From the NCBI RefSeq assembly GCF_004208635.1, contig NZ_CP035806.1, positions 2,170,001 to 2,234,000 of the forward strand: a stretch of 64,000 nucleotides of DNA, in the 5' to 3' direction. This document shows positions 45,186-53,427 of the stretch, piece by piece. Below the pieces are notes generated by a model. The model was not told the DNA's origin. It worked only from the letters and a program-made list of their open reading frames with translations, and ran no database searches. Both the position numbers and the translations under genes were made by a program. Positions within the stretch are counted from its first letter, which is position 1, and each line of letters opens with the position of its first letter. This stretch comes from Leucobacter triazinivorans (GTDB taxonomy: Bacteria > Actinomycetota > Actinomycetes > Actinomycetales > Microbacteriaceae).

Positions 45186-46538
45186 GTGTCTGATGGGGGC
45201 GGAGCTCAGGAGTCGGACGCGGTCGGTCTGCTCAGGGCGCTCATCCGCGAGGCCTGCGTCAACGACGGACGCCCCGACTCCGGCCAGGAGATCCGCAGCG
45301 TGCGCGTGCTGCAGCGCTTCCTCGCCCCTGCGGTCGCGGCCGGTCGGATCGAGACCCAGGTGCTCGAATCGGCGCCCGGGCGCGCATCGCTGATCGCGCG
45401 GGTGCGCGGCACCGACCCGTCGGCGCCGTCGCTCGGCCTGCTCGGGCACCTCGACGTGGTGCCGGTGGACCCGGAGGGGTGGACCCGCAATCCGTTCGGT
45501 GGCGATCTCATCGACGGCGAGATCTGGGGCCGCGGCGCGGTCGACATGCTCTACCTGACCGCCGCGTTCGCCGCAGTGCTGCGCGAGACGGCGCTCGCGC
45601 CCGAACGGCCGCGCGGAGACCTGGTGCTCCTGGCCGTCGCCGACGAGGAGGCCGGAGGCGAGTACGGGATCCACTGGCTCGTGCGCGAGCACCCGGATGC
45701 GATGCGGGTGAGCGAGGCGCTCTCCGAGTCGGGGGGCATGCGCATGGGTGCGCACGTGGCGATCGAGGTCGCCGAGAAGGGCTCGGCCGGTCGCCGTCTG
45801 GTGATACGCGGCAAGCCCGGGCACGCGTCGATCCCCTACGGCGCCGCGAGCGCGGCTTACCGCGTGGGAGAGGTGCTGCAGCGCCTGGGCGAGGTGGCGC
45901 CGGCGGCGCAGCCGAGCGAGCTCTGGGACGCCTTCGTGGCCGCGCGCATCGGCGACCCCGCACTCGCCGAGCGCCTGCGCGATCCCGTGAGCATCGACGC
46001 GGCGCTGCCGCACCTCGGCGGCATCGCGGGGTACGCGCACGCCGTGTCGCGCATCACGCTGTCGCCCACCGTGCTGCGGGCGGGCATGACCCACAATGTG
46101 ATCCCCGCGGTCGGCACCATCGACCTCGACATCCGCACGCTGCCCGGCACCAGCGACGCCGACGTCGACCAGTTGCTCGCCGCGGTGCTCGGCCCGCTCA
46201 TCGACGAGGTCGAGATCCAGCACCTGCGCGGCTGGGCGGCCACCGCCTCGAGCGCGCGGGAACCGCTGTTCGCCGCGATCGAGCGGGCGGTGGGCGCGGT
46301 CGCCGGCGCGCCGGTCGTGCCCATCATGGCGGCGGGAGGATCGGATGCCAGGGTGCTGCGGGAACTCGGGATCCCGGCCTATGGTTTCGGTCTGCTCGGG
46401 CCCGATTGGACCTACGAGCGCTACCGCGAGGGCGTGCACGGCAACGACGAGCGCATCGACGTGGAATCGGTCGAGCTGTCGCTGGCCGCGCTGCGGCTGA
46501 TCGTCGCGGAGCGGGTGGGGGGCCTCGTCGTCGAGTGA
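45186..46538 (+). CDS. M20-family metallopeptidase
   Basis: 450 residues, ArgE/DapE/CPG2 superfamily. Metal-site motifs are GHLDVVPVDPEGW (first His/Asp), GRGAVDM (bridging Asp), ADEEAGGEYG (Glu pair) and a late His in YREGVHGND. The lid domain contains RLVIRGKPGHASIPYGAAS. It should hydrolyse a small peptide, N-acyl or carbamoyl amino acid in the cytoplasm. GTG at 45186 has GGAG upstream. A -10-like TAGGGT (45134-45139) lies six bases before GTG 45146, which opens a short overlapping frame of uncertain meaning. Confidence 0.88.
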   Translation: MSDGGGAQESDAVGLLRALIREACVNDGRPDSGQEIRSVRVLQRFLAPAVAAGRIETQVLESAPGRASLIARVRGTDPSAPSLGLLGHLDVVPVDPEGWTRNPFGGDLIDGEIWGRGAVDMLYLTAAFAAVLRETALAPERPRGDLVLLAVADEEAGGEYGIHWLVREHPDAMRVSEALSESGGMRMGAHVAIEVAEKGSAGRRLVIRGKPGHASIPYGAASAAYRVGEVLQRLGEVAPAAQPSELWDAFVAARIGDPALAERLRDPVSIDAALPHLGGIAGYAHAVSRITLSPTVLRAGMTHNVIPAVGTIDLDIRTLPGTSDADVDQLLAAVLGPLIDEVEIQHLRGWAATASSAREPLFAAIERAVGAVAGAPVVPIMAAGGSDARVLRELGIPAYGFGLLGPDWTYERYREGVHGNDERIDVESVELSLAALRLIVAERVGGLVVE

Positions 46539-46547
46539 GTGGGCCGT

Positions 46548-46715
46548 CCACGGGGTGAGCGAGCCGGAGGCGCGTCGACGCCCCGCTCGCGTGGATCCTG
46601 CGACTGCGTTCGCTGCGCTCTCTTCGCGCAGGATGACGGAGGGGGCGGATCCCTCCCACGGGGTGAGCGAGCCGGAGGCGAGTCGACACCACGGCCCGGG
46701 CTTCGAATCCGCTGC
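46548..46715. repeat. Mixed dispersed repeats between two genes
   Basis: Two copies of CACGGGGTGAGCGAGCCGGA plus GGCG (about 46550-46573 and 46657-46680), each followed by a CGTCGAC or AGTCGAC stretch, flank a family A palindrome (GGATCCTGCGACTGCG at 46593 to GCAGGATGACGG at 46639). No gene is present in 46539-46738. Confidence 0.75.
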
Positions 46716-46738
46716 GCTCCGCTCACCCGGCGGAGCGA

Positions 46739-47101
46739 CTACTCGAAGAAGTCGCCCAGGAACTCGAAGGGGCTCTTCTTCTTGCGATAGCGGGGATCGT
46801 TCGACCGCCGGTCGTCGGAATAGCGCCGATCGTCGGAGTAGCGTCGGTCATCGGAGTACCGCCGATCGTCGGAGTAGCGCCGGTCGTCGGGGCGCGGGCG
46901 GTCCATGCGCGGGTCCGCGTACTGCTGCGGAGCCGGTGCGGCGGGCGGAGCCTGCGCCTCGGATTCGATCTGCGCGCGCTCGAGGATCTTGTCGAGTTCG
47001 CCGCGATCCAACCACACGCCGCGGCACTGCGGGCAGTAGTCGATCTCGATTCCTTGGCGCTCGCTCATGAGCAGGACGGTTCCGTCGCTGGGGCAGTTCA
47101 T
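46739..47101 (-). CDS. Zinc-ribbon protein (zf-TFIIB type) with RRYSDD repeats
   Basis: 120 residues. The N-terminal ~40 residues form a zinc ribbon: MNCPSDGTVLL and DYCPQCRGVWLDRGELDKIL (cysteines C3, then CPQC). After a Pro/Ala-rich linker there are tandem RRYSDD hexapeptides (four near-identical, encoded by 18-bp repeats at about 46807-46890) and a basic-aromatic end KKKSPFEFLGDFFE. Role unknown. ATG 47101 has no ribosome site but a TACAGT -10 seven bases upstream, suggesting a leaderless message. Confidence 0.78.
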   Translation of the reverse strand: MNCPSDGTVLLMSERQGIEIDYCPQCRGVWLDRGELDKILERAQIESEAQAPPAAPAPQQYADPRMDRPRPDDRRYSDDRRYSDDRRYSDDRRYSDDRRSNDPRYRKKKSPFEFLGDFFE

Positions 47102-47108
47102 ATCCCTG

Positions 47109-47114
47109 ACTGTA
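47109..47114 (-). promoter_or_regulatory. Putative -10 of a leaderless promoter (zinc-ribbon gene)
   Basis: The minus strand reads TACAGT, then CAGGGAT, then ATG (47101). Spacing of seven and absence of a Shine-Dalgarno fit leaderless initiation. Confidence 0.5.
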
Positions 47115-47151
47115 GCGGTGCCGGCTGGAAGGATCCCCGGGGGAGGGGGCT

Positions 47152-48333
47152 CTACGCCCACCCCACGACGAGGCGGGCCGCCTGCTCCGGCACCGCCGGG
47201 TCGATCCCGGTGAGGTCGGCGAAGCGGCGCAGCCGATTCGTGAGCGTGTTGCGGTGGCAAAAGAGCTCGGCGGCCGACTCGCTCACGCTCCCCGTGCGCA
47301 GGTAGCTGCGCACGGCCTCCTCGAGCCGGGAACGCTCTGCCTCCCCGCAGCGCTCCAGCGCCGCCTGCACGTCGGAGAGGATCGGGCGCCCCGACGCGAG
47401 CAGCGTGCGCGCGGCGAGCCGGGCCCACCCTCGGCTCCAGGTCATCGCGCCCGTCTCGTCCGGGGCGAAGAGGTGGGCGAGCTCGCCGGCGGTCGCGGCG
47501 GAGCGCCGCAGATCCGCGATGCCGGCCGCCGCGGTGATCACTCCGACGCGCAGCTCCAGCAGCTGTCGGCCCAGCTCGTCCAGGCGCGAGCCGGGCAGAT
47601 CGATCGGCCGGGTGAAGGCCACGAGCGCGTCTCCGAGGTGATGGGTGTGGACGGTGGCCCCCGCGCGTTCGAGCTCCGATATGGCCACGCGCAGCGGCGC
47701 GATGTCGTCTTCCGTCGCCGCGACCACGAGCAGCGGGGCCTGGGGCGGCAGGCCGAGCTCGGATGCGATGCTGCGGAGATGCTGCCCGGCGGGCTGCGGT
47801 TCTTGGAAGAGCGAGGCGATGAGGCCCTGCCGCACGGAGGCCGCCTCCTCGCGCATGCGCTCGCGCTCGGCGACGTAGGCGCGCTGGGTCTGGCCCACGT
47901 ACTCGTCGACGGTGCGCAGCACGATGCCGGTGTGGCGCACGAGCAGCTCGGCGTCGTCGGCGTCGGCGACGCGCGTCAGCGCTTCCCAGAGCACGGTGAA
48001 GTCGTGACGGATCGCGGTCATGAGCGAGGTGATCGGCACGCCCGCCCTCGCCCGCGAGACGCCGACGTCGGTGGAGATCGTGATCTCCTCGTCGAAGCCG
48101 CCCGCCCGCAGGCCGTCGACGAGCGCGCTGAACGAGAGCCGGCCGGTGCGCCGCATCTCCGATCGGGGAATGGGCGGGGGATCGTAGCCGGCCACGGAGC
48201 CCACGAGCGCCAGGAAGGTCTCGGTCAGCTGGTCGAGGTCGAGGCGGTCGAGCAGCTCGAGCCAGCGGTCGCGGTCGTCGGGGCGGGGCGTGTCGCTGAG
48301 GGTGCGGGCGTGATCCGGCGTCATGCAGCTCAT
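47152..48333 (-). CDS. PucR-family transcriptional regulator
   Basis: 393 residues. The central and C-terminal parts match the PucR/CdaR layout; the terminal helix-turn-helix is AELFCHRNTLTNRLRRFADL, preceded by LEEAVRSYLRTGSVSESA. Relatives activate purine, amine or sugar-acid catabolic genes when bound to an inducer. ATG 48333 or ATG 48324 could be the start; neither has a clear ribosome site. It is divergent from the transporter at 48481, with a 14-bp palindrome in between, so it probably controls that catabolic cluster. Confidence 0.88.
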   Translation of the reverse strand: MSCMTPDHARTLSDTPRPDDRDRWLELLDRLDLDQLTETFLALVGSVAGYDPPPIPRSEMRRTGRLSFSALVDGLRAGGFDEEITISTDVGVSRARAGVPITSLMTAIRHDFTVLWEALTRVADADDAELLVRHTGIVLRTVDEYVGQTQRAYVAERERMREEAASVRQGLIASLFQEPQPAGQHLRSIASELGLPPQAPLLVVAATEDDIAPLRVAISELERAGATVHTHHLGDALVAFTRPIDLPGSRLDELGRQLLELRVGVITAAAGIADLRRSAATAGELAHLFAPDETGAMTWSRGWARLAARTLLASGRPILSDVQAALERCGEAERSRLEEAVRSYLRTGSVSESAAELFCHRNTLTNRLRRFADLTGIDPAVPEQAARLVVGWA

Positions 48334-48337
48334 AATA

Positions 48338-48351
48338 TGTGCATATGCACA
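48338..48351. promoter_or_regulatory. Perfect 14-bp palindrome, likely operator
   Basis: TGTGCATATGCACA, five bases upstream of the regulator's first ATG and 130 bases before the transporter gene. AT-richer than its surroundings. The most economical reading is a binding site for the adjacent PucR-type regulator or another dimeric factor. Confidence 0.55.
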
Positions 48352-48480
48352 CTTCTGTCCCGAATTCCCGTGGCGATACGTGCCATCCATAGGGCGAATC
48401 ACCTGGGAATCTGGAGTGCGATGCCGTTGCGACCGTGACGGCCCCGCCCCCGGATCCCGCATCCTCGACGGAGAGAGAGT

Positions 48481-49812
48481 ATGAGCGAGACAACCCACAC
48501 GTCGGCCATCGAGTACGACGCGACGCAGGAACTGAGCGTCAAGGACGCCAACAAGGTCGCACTCGGCGCCCTCATCGGCACCGCACTCGAGTGGTACGAC
48601 TTCTTCCTCTTCAGCGCGGCCGCCGCGCTGGTGTTCAACGTGCAGTACTTCACGAGCGAGAACGCGACGGCCGCGGCGCTCGCCTCGTTCGCCACCTTCG
48701 GCGTGGGCCTCGCGGCCCGACCCATCGGCGGCATTATCTTCGGCCGCATGGGCGACCGGATCGGCCGTCGCAAGGTGCTCATGATCACGATCGTGGGCAT
48801 CGGCATCGTGACCGGCCTCATCGGCCTGCTGCCGACCTACGCGGCCATCGGCATCGCCGCGCCGGTGCTCCTGGTGCTGCTGCGCGTGCTGCAGGGCCTC
48901 TTCGTGGGCGGCGAGTGGTCGGGCGCCATGACCATCGTGGTCGAGAACGCACCGCTGCACCTGCGCGCCCGCTACGCGGCGATCCCCCAGATCGGCTCGC
49001 CGATCGGCACGATCCTTTCTTCGGGCGGCTTCTTCGTCATGACGCTGCTGTTCTCGCAGCAGAACTTCGACGCCTGGGGCTGGCGCATCCCCTTCCTGGT
49101 CGCCTTCCCGCTGCTGATCGTCGCCGTCTACATCCGCAGCAGGCTCGAGGAGTCGCCGGTCTTCCGTCAGCTCGAGGAGTCGGGCGAGATCGAGCAGAGC
49201 CCCGTGCTCACCACCTTCCGCAACAGCTGGAAGCAGATCATCATCGGCATGGCCGCAGCGCTGCTCGGCGTAGGCGGGTTCTACCTCGTGACCGCGTTCT
49301 GCGTCTGGTACGGCGTGAACGTGCTCGGCTACGAGTCGTCGCTCATGCTGCTCGGCAGCATGGTGGCCGCGGCCGTCGAGATCCCCGTGCTGATCTGGGG
49401 TGGCATCCTGGGCTCGAAGTACGGCGCGAGCCGAGTGATCCTCTGGGGCGGCATCGCCTCGGCCGTGGTCTCGGTGCCCGCGTTCCTGCTGCTCTCCTCG
49501 GGGGTCCCGGTGCTCGTGGTGATCGCCATGACGCTCGCCGTGGGCACGCTCTCGCTGCCCTACGCGGCGTCGGGTACGGTGCTCACCGGTCTCTTCCCGG
49601 CCAAGACCCGCTACACCGGTGTCGGCATGGCGCAGAACGTCGCGGGCATGCTCTCCGGCTTCATCCCGCTGCTCGCCACCGGCTTCGTCGCCGCCGCGGG
49701 CAACCACTGGTGGCCGGCCGCCGCGATGCTCGCCTTCCTGTCGCTGTTCACCGCGGTCGCGGGTGCGCTCGCCCCGCGCATGAGCGTCAAGCTGCCCGGA
49801 TTCAAGCACTGA
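48481..49812 (+). CDS. MFS transporter, metabolite:H+ symporter (MHS) family
   Basis: 443 residues, 12 helices. The N-terminus ALGALIGTALEWYDFFLFSA and the loop GRMGDRIGRRKVL are MHS-family signatures, as in ShiA, ProP or KgtP. RLEESPVFRQLEESGEIEQS is the central cytoplasmic loop. It likely imports the substrate of the downstream enzymes. GGAGAGAG precedes ATG 48481. The stop codon is within the first unit of a 14-bp tandem array. Confidence 0.92.
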   Translation: MSETTHTSAIEYDATQELSVKDANKVALGALIGTALEWYDFFLFSAAAALVFNVQYFTSENATAAALASFATFGVGLAARPIGGIIFGRMGDRIGRRKVLMITIVGIGIVTGLIGLLPTYAAIGIAAPVLLVLLRVLQGLFVGGEWSGAMTIVVENAPLHLRARYAAIPQIGSPIGTILSSGGFFVMTLLFSQQNFDAWGWRIPFLVAFPLLIVAVYIRSRLEESPVFRQLEESGEIEQSPVLTTFRNSWKQIIIGMAAALLGVGGFYLVTAFCVWYGVNVLGYESSLMLLGSMVAAAVEIPVLIWGGILGSKYGASRVILWGGIASAVVSVPAFLLLSSGVPVLVVIAMTLAVGTLSLPYAASGTVLTGLFPAKTRYTGVGMAQNVAGMLSGFIPLLATGFVAAAGNHWWPAAAMLAFLSLFTAVAGALAPRMSVKLPGFKH

Positions 49813-49905
49813 TCCGCGCGCACTGATCCGCGCGCACTGAGCCGCGCGCACTGAGCCCGCACGGCGGCGGGTCGCCCGCCCCGCCGCCGCACCCGCCCCG
49901 CCGGC
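49807..49905. repeat. 14-bp tandem array at the transporter stop, then a GC hairpin
   Basis: CACTGATCCGCGCG at 49807-49820 and 49821-49834, then a variant with GAGCC at 49835-49848 and a partial copy. The first unit contains the transporter's TGA (49810-49812). Around 49863-49890 CGGCGGCGGG can pair with the following CCGCCCCGCCGCCG, a possible terminator or attenuator before the next gene. Confidence 0.75.
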
Positions 49906-49951
49906 CTCACCCCACTTACCCGCCGTCAGATTCCCGGAAGGATCGCCCCCG

Positions 49952-51658
49952 ATGTCAGCGCCCACCACCTCCTCGTCAGCCGGCCACCTCATCGTCCGCA
50001 CGCTCGAAGCGCATGGCGTGCGGCGCGTGTACGCGGTGCCGGGGGAGAGCTACCTCGACGTGCTCGACGGCCTGTACGACTCGTCCGTCGAGACGGTGGT
50101 GTGCCGGCACGAGGGCGGGGCCGGTTTCATGGCGCTGGCCGAGGGCCGTCTGACCGGTCTGCCCGGCGTGGCCATGGTGACGCGCGGACCCGGCGCCGCC
50201 AACGCGATGATCGCGATCCACACGGCGTGGCAGGACGCCACCCCGCTCGTGCTGTTCGTGGGCCTCGTGCCCGTGCACGACCGCGAGCGCGAGGCGTTCC
50301 AAGAGTTCAGCCTGACCGGCTGGTTCGGCTCGACGGCGAAGCGGGTCATGACGATCGACGACGCGGATCGCGCCGGCGAGCTCACCGCGGAGGCGATGCG
50401 GATCGCCGCGGCCGGGCGGCCCGGCCCGGTCGTCGTGGGGCTGCCCGAGGACGTGCTCGTGCACCTCACCGACGCGGCTCCCTCCCAGCCGATCGCGGCC
50501 CCCGCTCCGCAGCCGGCGCCGGCCGAGCTCGAGACGCTCGTCGCGCGCCTCGCCCGGGCCGAGCGCCCCGCGATCGTCGCGGGCGGCGACGGCTGGCACG
50601 ACGGCGCGGGGCGGCAGCTGCTCGACTTCGCGGCGGCGGCCGGCGTGCCGGTCTTCTGCGACTGGCGGGCCTACGACGCGGTGCCGCACGACGGCCCGGC
50701 CTGGGCCGGCTGGCTCGGATACGGGCGCGCCGACGCGGTCGCCGCGGGCTACGCCGCGGCCGACGTGCTCGTCTTCGTCGGGTGCTCCCGCTCCGACGTG
50801 CTGAGCGACGGCTACACACTCGGCTTCGACGCCGAGACCGTGCTCGTCTCCCTCGACCCCGAGGCCGTCCAGCACGCAGGCCGCATCGACCAGCAGATCC
50901 TCGCGGCCCCCGCCGGCTTCGTCGCGGCGCTCGCGGGCGTCGACCCCTCGGGGGCCCGCGGATCCCGATCCGAGGAGTGGATGCGGGGCCGGGCCGAGGC
51001 CCAGGCCCGCTTCGCCGCGCACCGCCCCGACGCCACGGTGTCCGCTGGGTCGACGGCCGCCGGGACCGGCGAGGCCGGCGTCGATCTCGGCGTCGCGTTC
51101 GGCCAGCTCGACGACCGGCTGGACGGCCGGGCGATCCTCACCTTCGGAGCGGGCAACGCGACCATCTGGGCGCACCGCTTCGTGCGCCACCTCGACCCCG
51201 CGAGCCTCGTGGGCGCGCGCAACGGCGCCATGGGTCTCGCGGTGCCCGCAGCGGTCGCCGCGTCCCTCGCCTTCCCCGAGCGCCGCGCGGTGGCGGTCTG
51301 CGGCGACGGCGACTTCCTCATGAACGGCCAGGAGCTCGCGACCGCGTTCGCCCACGGCGGCGCACCGCTCGTGATCGTCGTCGACAACGGCATCTACGGC
51401 ACCATCGTGCAGCACCAGGAGAACCACTACCCCGGCCGCCCCTCGGGCACCCGCATGGTGAACCCCGATTTCGCGGCCTGGATGGCCTCCTTCGGCGGGC
51501 ACGGCGAGCGGGTCGAGACCACCGAGCAGTTCGCCCCCGCCCTCGACCGCGCGCTCGCGGCGGGCGGCCCGGCGCTCATCCACGTGCTCATCGGCTCCGA
51601 GGTCATGCCCCCGGCGTCGCGCGAGATCGCGGCCGTCGAATCCACCCCTGCGAACTGA
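49952..51658 (+). CDS. Thiamine-diphosphate-dependent enzyme (acetolactate synthase-like)
   Basis: 568 residues. N-terminal pyrimidine-binding domain with the catalytic Glu in CRHEGGAGFMALAEGR, a central domain with AERPAIVAGGDGWHDGAG, and a C-terminal pyrophosphate domain with the GDG...N motif (VCGDGDFLMNGQELATAFAH, VVDNGIYGTI). Its divergence from the biosynthetic IlvB and the absence of ilvN nearby argue for a catabolic decarboxylase, carboligase or hydrolase. It lies in a plus-strand cluster with a transporter and two amidohydrolases. The exact substrate cannot be read from sequence. Confidence 0.85.
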   Translation: MSAPTTSSSAGHLIVRTLEAHGVRRVYAVPGESYLDVLDGLYDSSVETVVCRHEGGAGFMALAEGRLTGLPGVAMVTRGPGAANAMIAIHTAWQDATPLVLFVGLVPVHDREREAFQEFSLTGWFGSTAKRVMTIDDADRAGELTAEAMRIAAAGRPGPVVVGLPEDVLVHLTDAAPSQPIAAPAPQPAPAELETLVARLARAERPAIVAGGDGWHDGAGRQLLDFAAAAGVPVFCDWRAYDAVPHDGPAWAGWLGYGRADAVAAGYAAADVLVFVGCSRSDVLSDGYTLGFDAETVLVSLDPEAVQHAGRIDQQILAAPAGFVAALAGVDPSGARGSRSEEWMRGRAEAQARFAAHRPDATVSAGSTAAGTGEAGVDLGVAFGQLDDRLDGRAILTFGAGNATIWAHRFVRHLDPASLVGARNGAMGLAVPAAVAASLAFPERRAVAVCGDGDFLMNGQELATAFAHGGAPLVIVVDNGIYGTIVQHQENHYPGRPSGTRMVNPDFAAWMASFGGHGERVETTEQFAPALDRALAAGGPALIHVLIGSEVMPPASREIAAVESTPAN

Positions 51659-51667
51659 GAGGCACGC

Positions 51668-53323
51668 ATGCGACTCGATCTGATCCTCCGCGCACGCGAG
51701 ATCCTCACCATGGACCCCGCGCGACCCACCGCGACCTCGGTCGGCGTCATCGGCGGGCGCATCGTCGGCTTCGACGGCGAGCTCGCCGGGCTCGAGGCCG
51801 AGCGCGTGCTCGACTTCGGCGACGCGGTGGCGACTCCCGGGCTCATCGACGCGCACTGCCACACCGCGTGGTGGGGCCTGGGGCTCGCGGCGGTCGACCT
51901 CAGCACCGCCCGCGGGCTCGACGATCTCTACGGGCGGATCGCGGCCGAGGTCGCCCGGCTCGACGAGCTCGGCGATCCCGATGCCTGGGTGCACGGAACC
52001 GGATTCAATCAGGCGCACCACGGCGGCGGCTTCCCCGATATCGCCCGCCTCGACGAGATCACCGGTGACCGGCCGCTCTACCTGCGGCACACCTCGGGCC
52101 ACGCGTCGATCACCAACACCGCGACGCTGCGCCTCGTCGGCGCGCTCGAGCCGGGCTTCGAGAACCCGGTCGGCGGCGTCGTGGTGCGCGACGGCTCCGG
52201 GGCGCCCACCGGTCTCGTCGAGGAGGCGGCGCAGGGCCTCGTGCAGGCGCTGCTGCTGCCCTACTCGCGCGAGCGCCTGGTCGAGGCCCTCGACGCGGCG
52301 ACGTCGCGCTACGCGGAGCAGGGCATCACGAGCTTCACCGAGGCCGGCGTGGGCGGCGGCTGGATCGGCCACAGCCCCGTCGAGGTCGCGGCCTACCAGG
52401 CGGCATCGGAGCGCGGCCGACTGCACGCCCGCGCCCAGCTGATGCCGGCGATCGACGCGCTGCGGCCGCTCGAGGGGCACGCGGCCGACTTCCACGGCGA
52501 GGGCCGCGGGGCGGGCCTCGACCTCGGCATCCGCACCGGCTTCGGCGACGACGCGGTGCGCTTCGGGCACGTCAAGGTCTTCCTCGACGGCTCCCTGCTC
52601 GGGGCGACCGCGGCGGTCACCGAGGACTTCTGCGGGCATGCGAATCACGGCAACCGCGGCTACCTGCTCGACGATCCAGAGACCTACCGCGAGCGCGCGC
52701 TCGGCGCCTACCGCGCCGGCTGGCCTCTCGCGCTGCACGCGATCGGCGACGCCGCGATCGACCTCGCCCTCGACATCATCGAGGAGGCGCAGGATCGCTA
52801 CGGCCGCCTCGACGTGCCGTGCCGCATCGAGCACTTCGCCATCGCGCGCCCCGATCAGGTGGAGCGCGCGGGGCGCCTCGGCGTGGCGGTGACGCCGCAG
52901 GCGGGATTCATCGGCTCGTTCGGCGAGCAGATGGCGGACCGCGTCGGTCCCGAGCGCCGCGACTGGCTCTACCGCGGGCGCTCCGTCATCGACGCGGGCG
53001 TCATCCTCGCGGGATCCTCGGATCTGCCGGTCGCCGACAACGACCTCCGCCGCGGCATGCAGTCGGCGGTCGACCGCATCGCGGATGGCGGCGCCGCTCT
53101 CGGCCCGGCCGAGGCGATCACCCCCGAGGAGGCGCTGCGCACCCACACCGAGTGGGCGGCGCGCGCGACGGGCCAGCTCGCCGACAAGGGCACCCTCGAG
53201 CGCGGCAAGCTCGCCGACATCGCGGTGTTCTCGGCCTCGCCGCTCACCGCCCCCAGCATCGCCGGGCTCGACATCGTCGCGACCGTGCTCGGCGGCGAGC
53301 TGAGCCACGACGCACGATCCTGA
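51668..53323 (+). CDS. Amidohydrolase family 3 protein (YtcJ-like)
   Basis: 551 residues. Metal-dependent hydrolase of the imidazolone-propionase/YtcJ type: ATPGLIDAHCHTAW gives the HxH pair, LALHAIGDAAIDLALD the later His, and SSDLPVADND the Asp. It likely cleaves a cyclic or linear amide. GAGAGG precedes ATG 51668, nine bases after the ThDP-enzyme stop, so the two are operonic. The stop lies in a tandem array that repeats its own TGA. Confidence 0.87.
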   Translation: MRLDLILRAREILTMDPARPTATSVGVIGGRIVGFDGELAGLEAERVLDFGDAVATPGLIDAHCHTAWWGLGLAAVDLSTARGLDDLYGRIAAEVARLDELGDPDAWVHGTGFNQAHHGGGFPDIARLDEITGDRPLYLRHTSGHASITNTATLRLVGALEPGFENPVGGVVVRDGSGAPTGLVEEAAQGLVQALLLPYSRERLVEALDAATSRYAEQGITSFTEAGVGGGWIGHSPVEVAAYQAASERGRLHARAQLMPAIDALRPLEGHAADFHGEGRGAGLDLGIRTGFGDDAVRFGHVKVFLDGSLLGATAAVTEDFCGHANHGNRGYLLDDPETYRERALGAYRAGWPLALHAIGDAAIDLALDIIEEAQDRYGRLDVPCRIEHFAIARPDQVERAGRLGVAVTPQAGFIGSFGEQMADRVGPERRDWLYRGRSVIDAGVILAGSSDLPVADNDLRRGMQSAVDRIADGGAALGPAEAITPEEALRTHTEWAARATGQLADKGTLERGKLADIAVFSASPLTAPSIAGLDIVATVLGGELSHDARS

Positions 53324-53386
53324 GATCCCGGATCCTGAGATCCCGGATCCCGGATCCCGGATCCCGGATCCCGGACCCCGGATCCG
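53316..53386. repeat. 15-bp then 7-bp tandem array anchored at a stop codon
   Basis: GATCCTGAGATCCCG occurs at 53316-53330 and 53331-53345; the first copy contains the amidohydrolase TGA (53321-53323) and the second repeats TGA in the same frame. It continues as four GATCCCG heptamers (53346-53373) and two variants to 53386. Confidence 0.85.
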
Positions 53387-53427
53387 CCCGCGTCCCCCAC
53401 CCCCTCCCCGCTTCGAAAGGACCGACA

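Noticed and set aside
45146..45193. 15-codon leaderless frame upstream of the M20 peptidase gene
   Set aside because: The TAGGGT-N6-GTG layout is suggestive, but the peptidase has its own GGAG ribosome site and the short frame overlaps its start, so coupling is not needed.
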